A DNA stretch of 64,000 nucleotides from Burkholderiales bacterium RIFCSPHIGHO2_01_FULL_63_240 (GTDB lineage: Bacteria; Pseudomonadota; Gammaproteobacteria; Burkholderiales; Burkholderiaceae_C). The translations under genes were made by a program, and so were the position numbers. Of this stretch, positions 17,851 to 26,305 are shown in pieces; the stretch's first letter is position 1, and each line of letters begins with the position of its first letter. Below the pieces are notes generated by a model. It did no database searches, was not told the origin of the DNA, and saw only the letters and a list, made by a program, of their open reading frames with translations. Location: the NCBI GenBank assembly GCA_001770725.1, contig MERU01000007.1:296924-360923 (forward strand), in the 5' to 3' direction.

Positions 17851-19041
17851 TCACAGGCCCAGGATCATCTTGGCGATGATGTTCTTCTGGATCTCGTTGG
17901 AGCCGCCGAAGATCGACAGCTTGCGGTTGTTGAAGTACTGGGGCGTGGCGTGCAGCGCCTCGGGTTGCGCACCGGCCGGCCCCGCCTCGTTTTCTTCGAC
18001 AAAGGCCAGCGCGTGCGGGCCCATGGCGCGGCGCATCAGCGCGTTGAGCTCCTGCCGGATCACCGTGCCCTTGATCTTGAGCATCGAGCTTTCCGCGCCC
18101 GGGGCGCCACCGCCAGCCACCGCCGCGATCACGCGCAGGTTGGTCGTCTTCATGTTTTCCAGCTCGATTTCGACGTGCGCCATGCGGGCCGCGAACAGCG
18201 GGTCGTCGGCCAGGGGCTTGCCGTTCTTCTTGACACGCTGAGCGACGGACTTGAGCCGCTCGAGCGCCGCCACCGAGAAGCCCACGCCCGCGATGTTGGT
18301 TCGCTCGTAGGTCAGCAGGTACTTGGCGCAGGTCCAGCCCTTGTTTTCTTCGCCCACCAGGTTGGCCGCGGGCACCTTCACGTCGGTGAAGAAGACCTCG
18401 TTGACCTCGTGCTCGCCATCGAGCGTGATGATGGGGCGCACCTCCACGCCAGGTGTCTTCATGTCGATCAGCAGGAAGCTGATGCACTCTTGCTTCTTGG
18501 CTTCCTTGTTGGTGCGCACCAGGCAGAAGATCATGTTGGCGTGGTGCCCCAGCGTGGTCCAGGTCTTCTGGCCGTTGACCACGTAGAACTCGCCCGACGC
18601 GTCCTTGGTCGCCGTGGTCTGTACGGCAGCCAGGTCCGATCCGGCGCCGGGCTCGGAGTAGCCCTGGCACCACCAGTCGGCGCCACTCAAGATGCGCGGC
18701 AGCCAGTGGCGCTTTTGCGCATCGCTGCCGTACTTGATGAGCACGGGGCCCAGCATGTTCACGCCAAACGGCACGGTGCGAGGGCAGTGCGCCAGCGCGC
18801 ACTCGTTGTCGAAGATGAACTTCTGCACCGCGTCCCAGCCTGTGCCGCCCCATTCGCGCGGCCAGTGGTTGGCCAGCCAGCCTCGGGCGTTGAGGATGGC
18901 GTGCCAGCGCTCGTGATCTGCCTTGCTCAGGTGGCGCCCCTCGCGCACCTTGGCCTTCATTTCGGCGGGCACGTGATCGCGCAGGAAGGTGGCAACCTCT
19001 TCGCGGAAGGCGTGTTCTTCGGGGGTGAAGCTCAGGTCCAT
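17851..19041 (-). CDS. pimC: Acyl-CoA dehydrogenase, large pimeloyl-CoA dehydrogenase-type subunit
   Basis: A 396-residue acyl-CoA dehydrogenase starting MDLSFTPEEHAFREEVATFL, as in PimC-type large subunits. It contains WCQGYSEPGAGSDLA (substrate and FAD contact region), the NGQKTWTTLGHHANMIFCLVRT strand and ends IFGGSNEIQKNIIAKMILGL, with the NEI-type FAD-binding tail. The ATG at 19041 has AGGAGG 8 bases upstream, so the longer frame to 19107 is rejected. It lies 28 bases after the thiolase gene and 10 bases before the small subunit. The two subunits probably form one heteromeric dehydrogenase. Confidence 0.78.
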   Translation of the reverse strand: MDLSFTPEEHAFREEVATFLRDHVPAEMKAKVREGRHLSKADHERWHAILNARGWLANHWPREWGGTGWDAVQKFIFDNECALAHCPRTVPFGVNMLGPVLIKYGSDAQKRHWLPRILSGADWWCQGYSEPGAGSDLAAVQTTATKDASGEFYVVNGQKTWTTLGHHANMIFCLVRTNKEAKKQECISFLLIDMKTPGVEVRPIITLDGEHEVNEVFFTDVKVPAANLVGEENKGWTCAKYLLTYERTNIAGVGFSVAALERLKSVAQRVKKNGKPLADDPLFAARMAHVEIELENMKTTNLRVIAAVAGGGAPGAESSMLKIKGTVIRQELNALMRRAMGPHALAFVEENEAGPAGAQPEALHATPQYFNNRKLSIFGGSNEIQKNIIAKMILGL

Positions 19042-19069
19042 GGCGGGCCTCCTGGTTGAAGGTCTGTTG

Positions 19070-20284
19070 TCAGTAGATTTCGAACAAGCCCGCGGCGCCC
19101 ATGCCACCGGCGATGCACATCGTCACCACGGCCCATTTCACGCTGGGGTCCCTGGCCTTGCGCCGGCGGCCTTCGAGCAGCACCGTGCCCACCAGGCGCG
19201 ACCCCGTCATGCCGAACGGGTGGCCGATGGAGATGGCGCCACCGTTGACGTTCAAGCGTTCATCGGGGATGCCGAGCTTTTGCTGGCAATGGATCGACTG
19301 CGATGCGAAGGCCTCGTTGAGCTCCCACAGGTCGATGTCTTCCACTTTCAGGCCATGCCGAGCCAGCAGCTTGGGCACGGCGAACACCGGACCGATGCCC
19401 ATCTCGTCGGGCTCGCAGCCGGCCACCGCCAGGCCCCGGAAGGCGCCCAGCGCTTGCAGGCCCAGGCGCTCGGCCTCGCGGCGCTCCATCAGCACACAGG
19501 CCGACGCGCCGTCCGACAGCTGCGAGGCGTTGCCCGCGGTGATGAACTGATCGGCCCCGCGCACGGGCTCGAGTTTGGCCAATGCTTCGTAGGTGGTGCC
19601 CGGGCGGTTGCAGGTGTCGTGGTCGATGGTGGCCTGCACGTGCGTCACTTCTTTGGTGGCCTTGTCCTGCACGGCCATGGTGGTCGTGATGGGCACGATC
19701 TCGTCTCGGTAGCGCCCGGCCTGCTGTGCTTCGGCCGTCTTGCGCTGGCTCTCGACCGAGAAGCGGTCCTGCGCCTCGCGCGAGATGCCGTAGCGCTGCG
19801 CCACGATGTCGGCGGTCTCGATCATGGCCATGTACAGCGCGGGCTTGTGTTCAACGATCCAGGGGTCGAGCCCCGAGTTGCCGTCTTCCCGCGTGCGGAT
19901 GCCCGAGATGCTCTCGATGCCCCCGGCGATCATGGCGGTCGCGCCATCGACCACGATGCGCCCGGCGGCCATCGCGATCGCCTGCAGGCCCGAGGCGCAG
20001 AAGCGGTTGACCGTGGTGCCCGCGATGCTCAGCGGCAGCTCGCTGCGCACGATGCTTTGCCGCGCGATGTTGCGGCCCGTCGTGCCTTCCGGGTAGCCGC
20101 AGCCGAGGATGCAGTCCTCGATCAGCCCAGGGTCGATGCCCGCGCGCTCGACCGCGGCCCTGACCGCGAACGAGGCCAGCGTGGGTCCCGGCGTGATGTT
20201 GAGCTCGCCTCGGTGCGACTTGGTCAGCGGCGTGCGTGCGGTCGAGACGATGACCGCTTCGCGGGCGTGTTGAGAAGGGTGCAT
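19070..20284 (-). CDS. Acetyl-CoA acyltransferase (beta-ketothiolase)
   Basis: A 404-residue thiolase with all three active-site elements: the acyl-accepting Cys in [11 protein letters not shown], the His in [13 protein letters not shown], and the C-terminal Cys in [17 protein letters not shown]. It cleaves 3-ketoacyl-CoA with CoA, releasing acetyl-CoA. The start ATG at 20284 follows the 3-hydroxyacyl-CoA dehydrogenase gene by 76 bases, and the acyl-CoA dehydrogenase gene follows by 28 bases, all in one direction. It matches PimB in role, although it could serve ordinary fatty acids. Confidence 0.92.
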   Translation of the reverse strand: MHPSQHAREAVIVSTARTPLTKSHRGELNITPGPTLASFAVRAAVERAGIDPGLIEDCILGCGYPEGTTGRNIARQSIVRSELPLSIAGTTVNRFCASGLQAIAMAAGRIVVDGATAMIAGGIESISGIRTREDGNSGLDPWIVEHKPALYMAMIETADIVAQRYGISREAQDRFSVESQRKTAEAQQAGRYRDEIVPITTTMAVQDKATKEVTHVQATIDHDTCNRPGTTYEALAKLEPVRGADQFITAGNASQLSDGASACVLMERREAERLGLQALGAFRGLAVAGCEPDEMGIGPVFAVPKLLARHGLKVEDIDLWELNEAFASQSIHCQQKLGIPDERLNVNGGAISIGHPFGMTGSRLVGTVLLEGRRRKARDPSVKWAVVTMCIAGGMGAAGLFEIY

Positions 20285-20360
20285 GGTGGCCTCGCGATCG
20301 AGGTGGTGGGGTGTCGGGGAAGCAGGCGGGGCCTGGTGGCGGTCGATGCCGGCGGGGGGC

Positions 20361-21701
20361 TCAGCTGCCGTTCAGGGAGTCAAAGCCGCGGCCTTGGGCC
20401 ACCAGCTTCTCCAGCAAGGGCGCTGGCTGCCAGAACAGCGCATCGGCCTGCGCGAATTCTCGGACGTCGGCCAGGATGCGCGCCAGCCCCACCTGGTCTG
20501 CGTGCCACATCGGGCCGCCTTTGGAGCGGGGGAAGCCATAACCATGCACCAAGGTGACGTCCACGTCCAGCGGGCGCAAGGCGATGCCCTCGTCAACGGC
20601 CTTGGCACCCTCGTTGACCATGGCCGCAAGGTAGCGGCGCTCCAGCTCTTCGCGCGTGAAGCTGCGGGGCGTCACGCCAGCCTGGCGGCGCGCCTCGTCG
20701 ATGATCGGCGCCACGTCGGGGTTGGGCGTGCCCGTGCGCGATCCGGCTTCGTAGACATACCAGCCGCGCCCCGTCTTCTGCCCGAACCAGCCTCGCTCGC
20801 ACAGCCGGTCGGCGATGTGCACATAACGAGGCGACGGCGCCTTCGGGTCACGCGTGGCAGCGCGTCGCTTGCGCGTGGCCCAGCCGATGTCGCCGCCAGC
20901 CAGGTCGCTCATCTCGTAGGGCCCCATCGGGAAGCCGAAGTCGCGCACCATGGCGTCGATCTCGTAAGGCGAGGCGCCGTCTTCCATCAGGTGGTCGGCC
21001 GCCGTGCGGTAGATGGCCAGGATGCGGTTGCCGATGAAGCCGTCGCACACGCCCGCGCGAACCGGCACCTTCTTCAAACGCTGCGCCAGCGCGAAGCCCG
21101 TGGCCACCACGTCGGCCGACACCTGCGCGGGCACGACGATCTCCAGCAGCTTCATGATGTGGGCCGGCGAGAAGAAGTGCAGGCCGATGACGTCGCCCGG
21201 CCGCGAGGTGCCCCGCGCGATCTCGTCGATGTCCAGGTAGGAGGTGTTGGTGGCCAGCACCGCACCCGGTTTGCAGACGCGCTCGAGTTCGGCGAACACC
21301 GCGTGCTTGACGGCCATGTCCTCGAACACCGCTTCGATGACCAAGTCCACGCCGGCCAGGGCGTCGTAGCGGGTCGCGCCCTGCCAGCGCCCCATCACCT
21401 CGGCCTTGCCCTCGGGCGTCAACCGCGCTTTGGCCACGTGGCCGTCGTAGACCTTCTCGATGCGCGCGCGGCCTTGCGCCAGCGCCGCCTCGTCGCGCTC
21501 GACCATCACCACCGGCAGGCCGGCGCTCAGCAGCGCCACCGCGATGCCCGCCCCCATGGTGCCGCCACCGACCACGCCCACGCTTTGAATCGGACGGGGC
21601 TGCGCCACGCGGGCCTCGGGTGTGTCCAGCACGGCGGCTTCGGCCCGCTGCAGGTGGGCCAGCGCCGCGGCTTGGGCGGGGGAGGGGGTCTCAGCGGGCA
21701 T
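20361..21701 (-). CDS. 3-hydroxyacyl-CoA dehydrogenase lacking the enoyl-CoA hydratase half
   Basis: A 446-residue NAD-dependent 3-hydroxyacyl-CoA dehydrogenase. The Rossmann motif is [17 protein letters not shown] (about 41-57), followed by the signature [16 protein letters not shown] with the catalytic His, and two C-terminal helical domains ([28 protein letters not shown]). In the bifunctional FadB/FadJ/PimF type an enoyl-CoA hydratase domain of about 280 residues precedes. Here only the helical linker ([17 protein letters not shown]) remains before the Rossmann domain, so the hydratase step must come from another protein. It is the first gene of the catabolic operon; its start lies 75 to 110 bases from the divergent LysR gene, with a palindromic control region between. 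Confidence 0.88.
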   Translation of the reverse strand: MPAETPSPAQAAALAHLQRAEAAVLDTPEARVAQPRPIQSVGVVGGGTMGAGIAVALLSAGLPVVMVERDEAALAQGRARIEKVYDGHVAKARLTPEGKAEVMGRWQGATRYDALAGVDLVIEAVFEDMAVKHAVFAELERVCKPGAVLATNTSYLDIDEIARGTSRPGDVIGLHFFSPAHIMKLLEIVVPAQVSADVVATGFALAQRLKKVPVRAGVCDGFIGNRILAIYRTAADHLMEDGASPYEIDAMVRDFGFPMGPYEMSDLAGGDIGWATRKRRAATRDPKAPSPRYVHIADRLCERGWFGQKTGRGWYVYEAGSRTGTPNPDVAPIIDEARRQAGVTPRSFTREELERRYLAAMVNEGAKAVDEGIALRPLDVDVTLVHGYGFPRSKGGPMWHADQVGLARILADVREFAQADALFWQPAPLLEKLVAQGRGFDSLNGS

Positions 21702-21756
21702 GTCTCGCTCCGGGTTGTTCTGGGTGCGTTGGGCATCCTCCCAGAGCTTGATGCCT

Positions 21757-21805
21757 TTGACAATCCGTTCATGTATTGACAGGCTGTCAAGCCGATTTTG
21801 ACAAT
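21757..21805. promoter_or_regulatory. Divergent control region: palindrome with back-to-back TTGACA boxes
   Basis: TTGACAGGCTGTCAA (21776-21790) is a perfect dyad around a central G and has the T-N11-A form of LysR-type sites. Its left half is a consensus -35 box for the LysR gene (GACAAT at 21800-21805 is 18 bases downstream), and its right half is the same hexamer pointing into the operon. TTGACAAT occurs on each side (21757-21764 and 21798-21805). A repressor or activator bound here could control both transcripts. Confidence 0.6.
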
Positions 21806-21811
21806 CATGCG

Positions 21812-22726
21812 ATGATCACGACCATGGCCGCCCCCATGGACCTCCACGCCCTGACCCTGCTGGTCGACATCCTCGACGCCGGCTCGCTCAGCGAAGCCGC
21901 CCGCCGCCTCAAGACCAGCCGCGCCAACGTCAGCTACCACCTGAGCCAGCTCGAGCGCGGTCTGGGCCAGCAACTCGTGCGCCGCAGCACCCGCCGCATC
22001 GCGCCCACCGAACTGGGCATGCAGTTGTGTGAGCACGGCCGCAAGATCCGCGACGAACTCGCCGCTGCGCGCGACACCGTCTCTGCCCTGGGTCAGACCC
22101 TGCAGGGCCGCGTGCGCCTGAGCGTGCCCAGCGGATACGGCCAGTTGGTGATGTCGCCCTGGCTGATCGACTTCAAGCGCGCCCACCCTGGCATCGTGCT
22201 CGACGTGGTGTTCGAAAACCGCGTGGTCGACCTCATGCGCGACGAGGTGGACGTGGCCGTGCGCGTGCTCTCCGAGCCGCCCGACCAGCTCGTGGCCCGC
22301 GAGATGGGCCCGGTGCGTTACGTGGCCTGTGCTTCCAAAGCCTACGTGGTCGCCCACGGCCTGCCCCGGCAACTCGACGACCTGTGCACCGCGCCGCTCA
22401 TCACCTCGGCCGTGGTGGGCCGTCAACTGCGCCTGGCCGCCTACCTGCACGGCGAGCGCCACGAGGTGCCACTGTCGCCCACGCTCACATCGGAGAACTT
22501 CCACTTCCTGCGCGAGGCCATCCAGGCCGGCCTGGGCGTGGGCCTGGTGCCCGACTACGTGGTCCAGTCCCTGATCGACGTGGGTGAGGTGCAGACCACG
22601 CTCGACGACTGGAAGCTCAGCATCTTCGGCACGCGCATGTTCATGCTCTACATGCCCAACCGCCATCCGACGCGGGCCATGTCCACCTTCATCGATTTCG
22701 TGCTGGCGCGGGTGCGCAGCGCCTGA
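21812..22726 (+). CDS. LysR-family regulator of the dicarboxylate-type operon
   Basis: A 304-residue LysR protein: winged helix (residues about 9-67, LHALTLLVDILDAGSLSEAARRL then SRANVSYHLSQLERGLGQQLVRRSTR) and an effector-binding domain (GRVRLSVPSGYGQLVMSPWL; LREAIQAGLGVGLVPDYVV). In-frame ATGs lie at 21812, 21824 and 21836 and none has a ribosome site. The first is used because it starts about 7 bases after a plausible -10 box, so the message may be leaderless; homologous domains would also fit a start at 21836. It is divergent from the catabolic operon and presumably senses one of its acids or CoA esters. Confidence 0.85.
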   Translation: MITTMAAPMDLHALTLLVDILDAGSLSEAARRLKTSRANVSYHLSQLERGLGQQLVRRSTRRIAPTELGMQLCEHGRKIRDELAAARDTVSALGQTLQGRVRLSVPSGYGQLVMSPWLIDFKRAHPGIVLDVVFENRVVDLMRDEVDVAVRVLSEPPDQLVAREMGPVRYVACASKAYVVAHGLPRQLDDLCTAPLITSAVVGRQLRLAAYLHGERHEVPLSPTLTSENFHFLREAIQAGLGVGLVPDYVVQSLIDVGEVQTTLDDWKLSIFGTRMFMLYMPNRHPTRAMSTFIDFVLARVRSA

Positions 22727-22856
22727 GTTGTTGCAAGCCGTATCGGCGCTGTTGCGTTTGTTGCCATTTTCCCGGGCCTGGGCACCTGATGGGGGGAGGG
22801 GGCGAGCAGGGCGCTGCTCCTAAACTCCCGGCACCAAACAAATCAAATCAGGGACC

Positions 22857-25800
22857 ATGAACTTGCCGAGTCTGTCGGACCTGGCCGGGATGTTGTCTGC
22901 ATGGGCGCAAGACACCCGGCTGCATGCGCTGAAGGCCACCCATGCCGATCAGCCATTGCCTGCCGACCTCATGGTGGAACGCTTCGAGCTGCACGAAGCC
23001 GTCTCCCAGCCCTTCGAGCTCTGCATCCATGTCTTGACGCTGGACGCGCACGTGGCGCTCAAAGACCTTTACGCGCGCCCCGTCACGCTCACCACGCGCC
23101 TGTCCGATGGCAGCGTGGTCTCGCGCACTGGCGTCGTCACCGAGGCCCGCTCGCTGCAATCCGATGGCGGCTTCGCCCGCAAGGCCCTGTTGCTGCAACC
23201 GTGGGTGGCCCTGCTTGACCACGCCCTGTGCAGCCGCATCTGGCAGGACGCATCCGTCATCCAGATCGTCGAAGACGTCTTCGCCGACCACGCACAACTG
23301 GCCGCCTGGCACTGGGACGACGGCGTGGCCGACCACGTGGCGCAAGGCCTGTTCGCCCGCCACGGCGGCCAGCGCTCCTACTGCGTGCAGCACCGCGAAA
23401 GCGACCTCGCGTTCATCCAGCGCCTGTTGGCCGAAGAGGGCATCGCCTGGCGGGTGGAAGAACACGCCGACGCGCCGATGGGGCACCGGATCGTCTTCTT
23501 CGTGCACAGCGCCGAGCAACCCGAAGACCCCACCGCCGTGCACAGCCTGGGTGGCCGGGGCATCCGCTTTCACGGCAACAGCAGCCAGGAAGAGCAGGAC
23601 AGCATCACCGCCCTGGCCGCGCGCCGCGAACTGCGCCCCACCGTCATGGCCCTGCAGGGCTGGGACCACAAGGCCAACCAGGCCATCGTCGCCGAGGTGC
23701 CCACCGCCGCCGACTGGGGTCCCGAAGAGGCCATGTCCCTCAACGACTGGCTGCACAGCTACGACCCGACGGGCGACTTCGTTTTCTCCAACCAGGCCGA
23801 AGCCACCTTCGCGGCCACGCTGCTGCAACAGGCCCACGAGGCGCGCCACAAGACCTGGTTCGGGCGCGGCAGCGTGCGCACCTTGCGCGCGGGCACCTGG
23901 GCTGGCGTCACGCAGTCCACCATGAGCCTGCTGGCGGGTGTGGGCGCAGGTGCCGAGGGCCCGCAGGCGTTCTTCTTCACCCAAGTGCACGCGGTGGGTG
24001 TCAACAACCTGCCCAAGGACGTGCGGGCCTTGTTGCCGCAGCCCGCCTCGCGTCGCGCACGCTGGCCACTGATCGAGTGCCCGGCAGGCTTCGAGCCAGA
24101 AGTCACCGGCGCCATGAACACCGAGCCCCTGCATGACCACGCCGAGCGCACCGGCTTTGCCTGCCAGTTCCAGGCCGTGCGCCGCGACGTGCCCTGGCGC
24201 CCCGTGCTGCTCGATGGCAACGGTCTGCGTCCGCGCCCGCGCGCCACGGCCCTGGGCCCGCAAACCGCCATCGTCGTCGGCCCCGAAGGCAACGAACAGC
24301 CCAGCGGCGCCGACGAGCTGCACACCGACAAGATGGGCCGCGTGAAGGTGCGCTTTCACTGGCAAAGCCTGGACACCCCACAACGCCGCGCCAGCGACCA
24401 CAGCTGCTGGCTGCGCGTGATGCAGCGCCTCTCGGGCCCCGGCATGGGCCACCAGTTCATCCCCCGCATCGGGCAGGAGGTGCTGGTGGCTTTCCTGAAC
24501 AACGACATCGACCGCCCGGTGGTCATCGCCAGCCTCTACAACGGCCAGGGCGAATCGGGCATCGCGCCCACTCCGGGTGGCGAAGCGGCCGAGGCGTCGT
24601 TGGACGCCTTGTCGCAGTCCACCGATCACACGCCTTCGTCCCAAGGCAACCTGGTCGGCTCCGGGGCCGGCGGCCACAGCCCGGCGTGGCACGGCGCGGC
24701 CAGCGCAGCGGCAACGCCTGGCGCGGCAGGGCAGGCCAATGCCGCGGCGCTCAGCGGCGTCAAGAGCAAGGAGTTCGGCGGCAGCGGCCACAACCAGCTG
24801 GTGTGGGACGACACGCCCGAGCAACTGCGCACCCAACTGCACACCACCCAGGCCCAGACCTGGCTGCAGATGGGCCACCTGCTTCACCAGGCCGACAACC
24901 ACCGGGGCAGCTTCCGTGGCCTGGGTTTCGAGCTGCGCTCGGACGCCTGGGGCGGCCTGCGCGCTGCGCGCGGCGTGATGCTCAGCACCTTCAGCTTGCG
25001 CGCAGGCCAGGGCCAAACATCAGAACCCGCAGGCGACAACGCCGCCGGCATCGCCCTGGCCCGCCAGGCCCAGCAACTCGCGGACACCTTCCACCAGGCC
25101 GCCACCACCCACCAGACCGTGGGCTTGGCCACGGCCGCCGGCAGCCGCGCCGCCAAGCAAAGCACGCTCGACGAAGGGCTGGCCCCGGCCGCTGCGCTCA
25201 CCAAGAGCCTGATGGGCACCGTCAGCGCCACCGGCCTGCCCAACGCCCTGGCCGATGCGGCTGACAAGGCCACGGGTGCAGGCGCCGACAAGCTGCCCCA
25301 CATGGCCGACCCCAACATCGCATTGGTGGGCAAGGCCGGCATTGGCCTGACGGCAGGGCAGGACTGGCACCTCAGCAGCCAGGACACCACCCAGATCGCC
25401 AGCGGGCAAGACAGCCACTGGGCCGTGGGTGGTCAGGTGCGTGTGCAAACCGCCCAAGGCATCGGCGTGCTGGCCGGGGCCATCCAGCCGGGCACCGAGG
25501 CAGCGGGTAAAGGCCTGACGGTGATCGCAGCCCAAGGCCCCATCGACCTGCAGGCGCAAGCCGGCCCCGCTCAGGTCGCCGCCAAGCAGACGCTGGAGCT
25601 CAAGACGGCCAGTGGGGTGGTCAACATCGCTGCGGCCAAGAAGGTGGTGCTGTCGGTGAGCGGTGGGGCGAGCATCACCATCGAAGGCGGGCAGTTCACG
25701 GCGCAGTGCCCGGGGAAGATCACGGTGAAGGCGGCGACGAAGTCGATGGTGGGCGGGGCTACGCAGCCGTGGCCCATGCCCAGCATGCCCAAGTCATCCA

Positions 25801-26267
25801 TGCCTGTGCGAGACCTGGATTTCAATTTCATGCTCACGGACGTGCCTGGATCAACAGGGCATCCACTGGCCCATTCGCCATGGAAGCTTGCCCGAAGCCA
25901 TGAGGCCCCTGAGGGCATGGCCTGGATCGAAGGTCGGCAGTTGATCGCTGCGGGCGAGTCGGATCAGACAGGACGGATTCGCCTGGATGCAGCACAAAAG
26001 AAGGCACTGTCAGAGGCCTATTGTCTGCATCCGAACGAAATCTGGCTCGTGTACCCCGGTCATGCCGTCAAGGTGAGCGTCGATCAGGAGCAGGACGACT
26101 GGTCCCCAGACGAGAAGCTAATGCAGGCCATGAGCGCTGCTGATTTCAGCGTGGATGTGCATGCGCATCGCCATCAGGTGGGCTCGCGTGACGAGCTTCA
26201 GTACGCCAGACAGGCCACCCAGACGCAGAGCGATCAAGCACTCACCGGAAAGCTCAAGGGCGCTTGA
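22857..26267 (+). CDS. vgrG: Type VI secretion spike protein VgrG with DUF2345 and C-terminal extension
   Basis: A 1136-residue VgrG. The gp27-like part occupies about residues 20-400 (YCVQHRESDLAFIQRLLAEEGIAWRVEE), the gp5 OB-fold follows (DKMGRVKVRFHWQ; SCWLRVMQ; IPRIGQEVLVAFLNNDIDRPVVIASLYN), then a DUF2345 beta-helix region to about residue 975. The last 160 residues are an extension probably used to hold cargo. It forms the tip of the T6SS puncturing device. AGGGA precedes the ATG, and a GAGCAG/CTGCTC hairpin lies at 22804-22819. The base composition changes near 25750: the 60 bases from 24181 hold 47 G+C, those from 28561 in the next gene 31. The extension goes with the effector genes in composition. 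No other T6SS structural gene is in the window. Confidence 0.95.
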   Translation: MNLPSLSDLAGMLSAWAQDTRLHALKATHADQPLPADLMVERFELHEAVSQPFELCIHVLTLDAHVALKDLYARPVTLTTRLSDGSVVSRTGVVTEARSLQSDGGFARKALLLQPWVALLDHALCSRIWQDASVIQIVEDVFADHAQLAAWHWDDGVADHVAQGLFARHGGQRSYCVQHRESDLAFIQRLLAEEGIAWRVEEHADAPMGHRIVFFVHSAEQPEDPTAVHSLGGRGIRFHGNSSQEEQDSITALAARRELRPTVMALQGWDHKANQAIVAEVPTAADWGPEEAMSLNDWLHSYDPTGDFVFSNQAEATFAATLLQQAHEARHKTWFGRGSVRTLRAGTWAGVTQSTMSLLAGVGAGAEGPQAFFFTQVHAVGVNNLPKDVRALLPQPASRRARWPLIECPAGFEPEVTGAMNTEPLHDHAERTGFACQFQAVRRDVPWRPVLLDGNGLRPRPRATALGPQTAIVVGPEGNEQPSGADELHTDKMGRVKVRFHWQSLDTPQRRASDHSCWLRVMQRLSGPGMGHQFIPRIGQEVLVAFLNNDIDRPVVIASLYNGQGESGIAPTPGGEAAEASLDALSQSTDHTPSSQGNLVGSGAGGHSPAWHGAASAAATPGAAGQANAAALSGVKSKEFGGSGHNQLVWDDTPEQLRTQLHTTQAQTWLQMGHLLHQADNHRGSFRGLGFELRSDAWGGLRAARGVMLSTFSLRAGQGQTSEPAGDNAAGIALARQAQQLADTFHQAATTHQTVGLATAAGSRAAKQSTLDEGLAPAAALTKSLMGTVSATGLPNALADAADKATGAGADKLPHMADPNIALVGKAGIGLTAGQDWHLSSQDTTQIASGQDSHWAVGGQVRVQTAQGIGVLAGAIQPGTEAAGKGLTVIAAQGPIDLQAQAGPAQVAAKQTLELKTASGVVNIAAAKKVVLSVSGGASITIEGGQFTAQCPGKITVKAATKSMVGGATQPWPMPSMPKSSMPVRDLDFNFMLTDVPGSTGHPLAHSPWKLARSHEAPEGMAWIEGRQLIAAGESDQTGRIRLDAAQKKALSEAYCLHPNEIWLVYPGHAVKVSVDQEQDDWSPDEKLMQAMSAADFSVDVHAHRHQVGSRDELQYARQATQTQSDQALTGKLKGA

Positions 26268-26305
26268 TCAATGCTTTGTGGCGAACGAACCACCTGACAC
26301 CAAAC

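Noticed and set aside
22848-25016. 722-residue open frame antisense to vgrG
   Set aside because: It is rich in repetitive Gly, Ala, His and Val as expected of the reverse frame of GC-rich coding DNA, and the plus-strand VgrG has clear domains.
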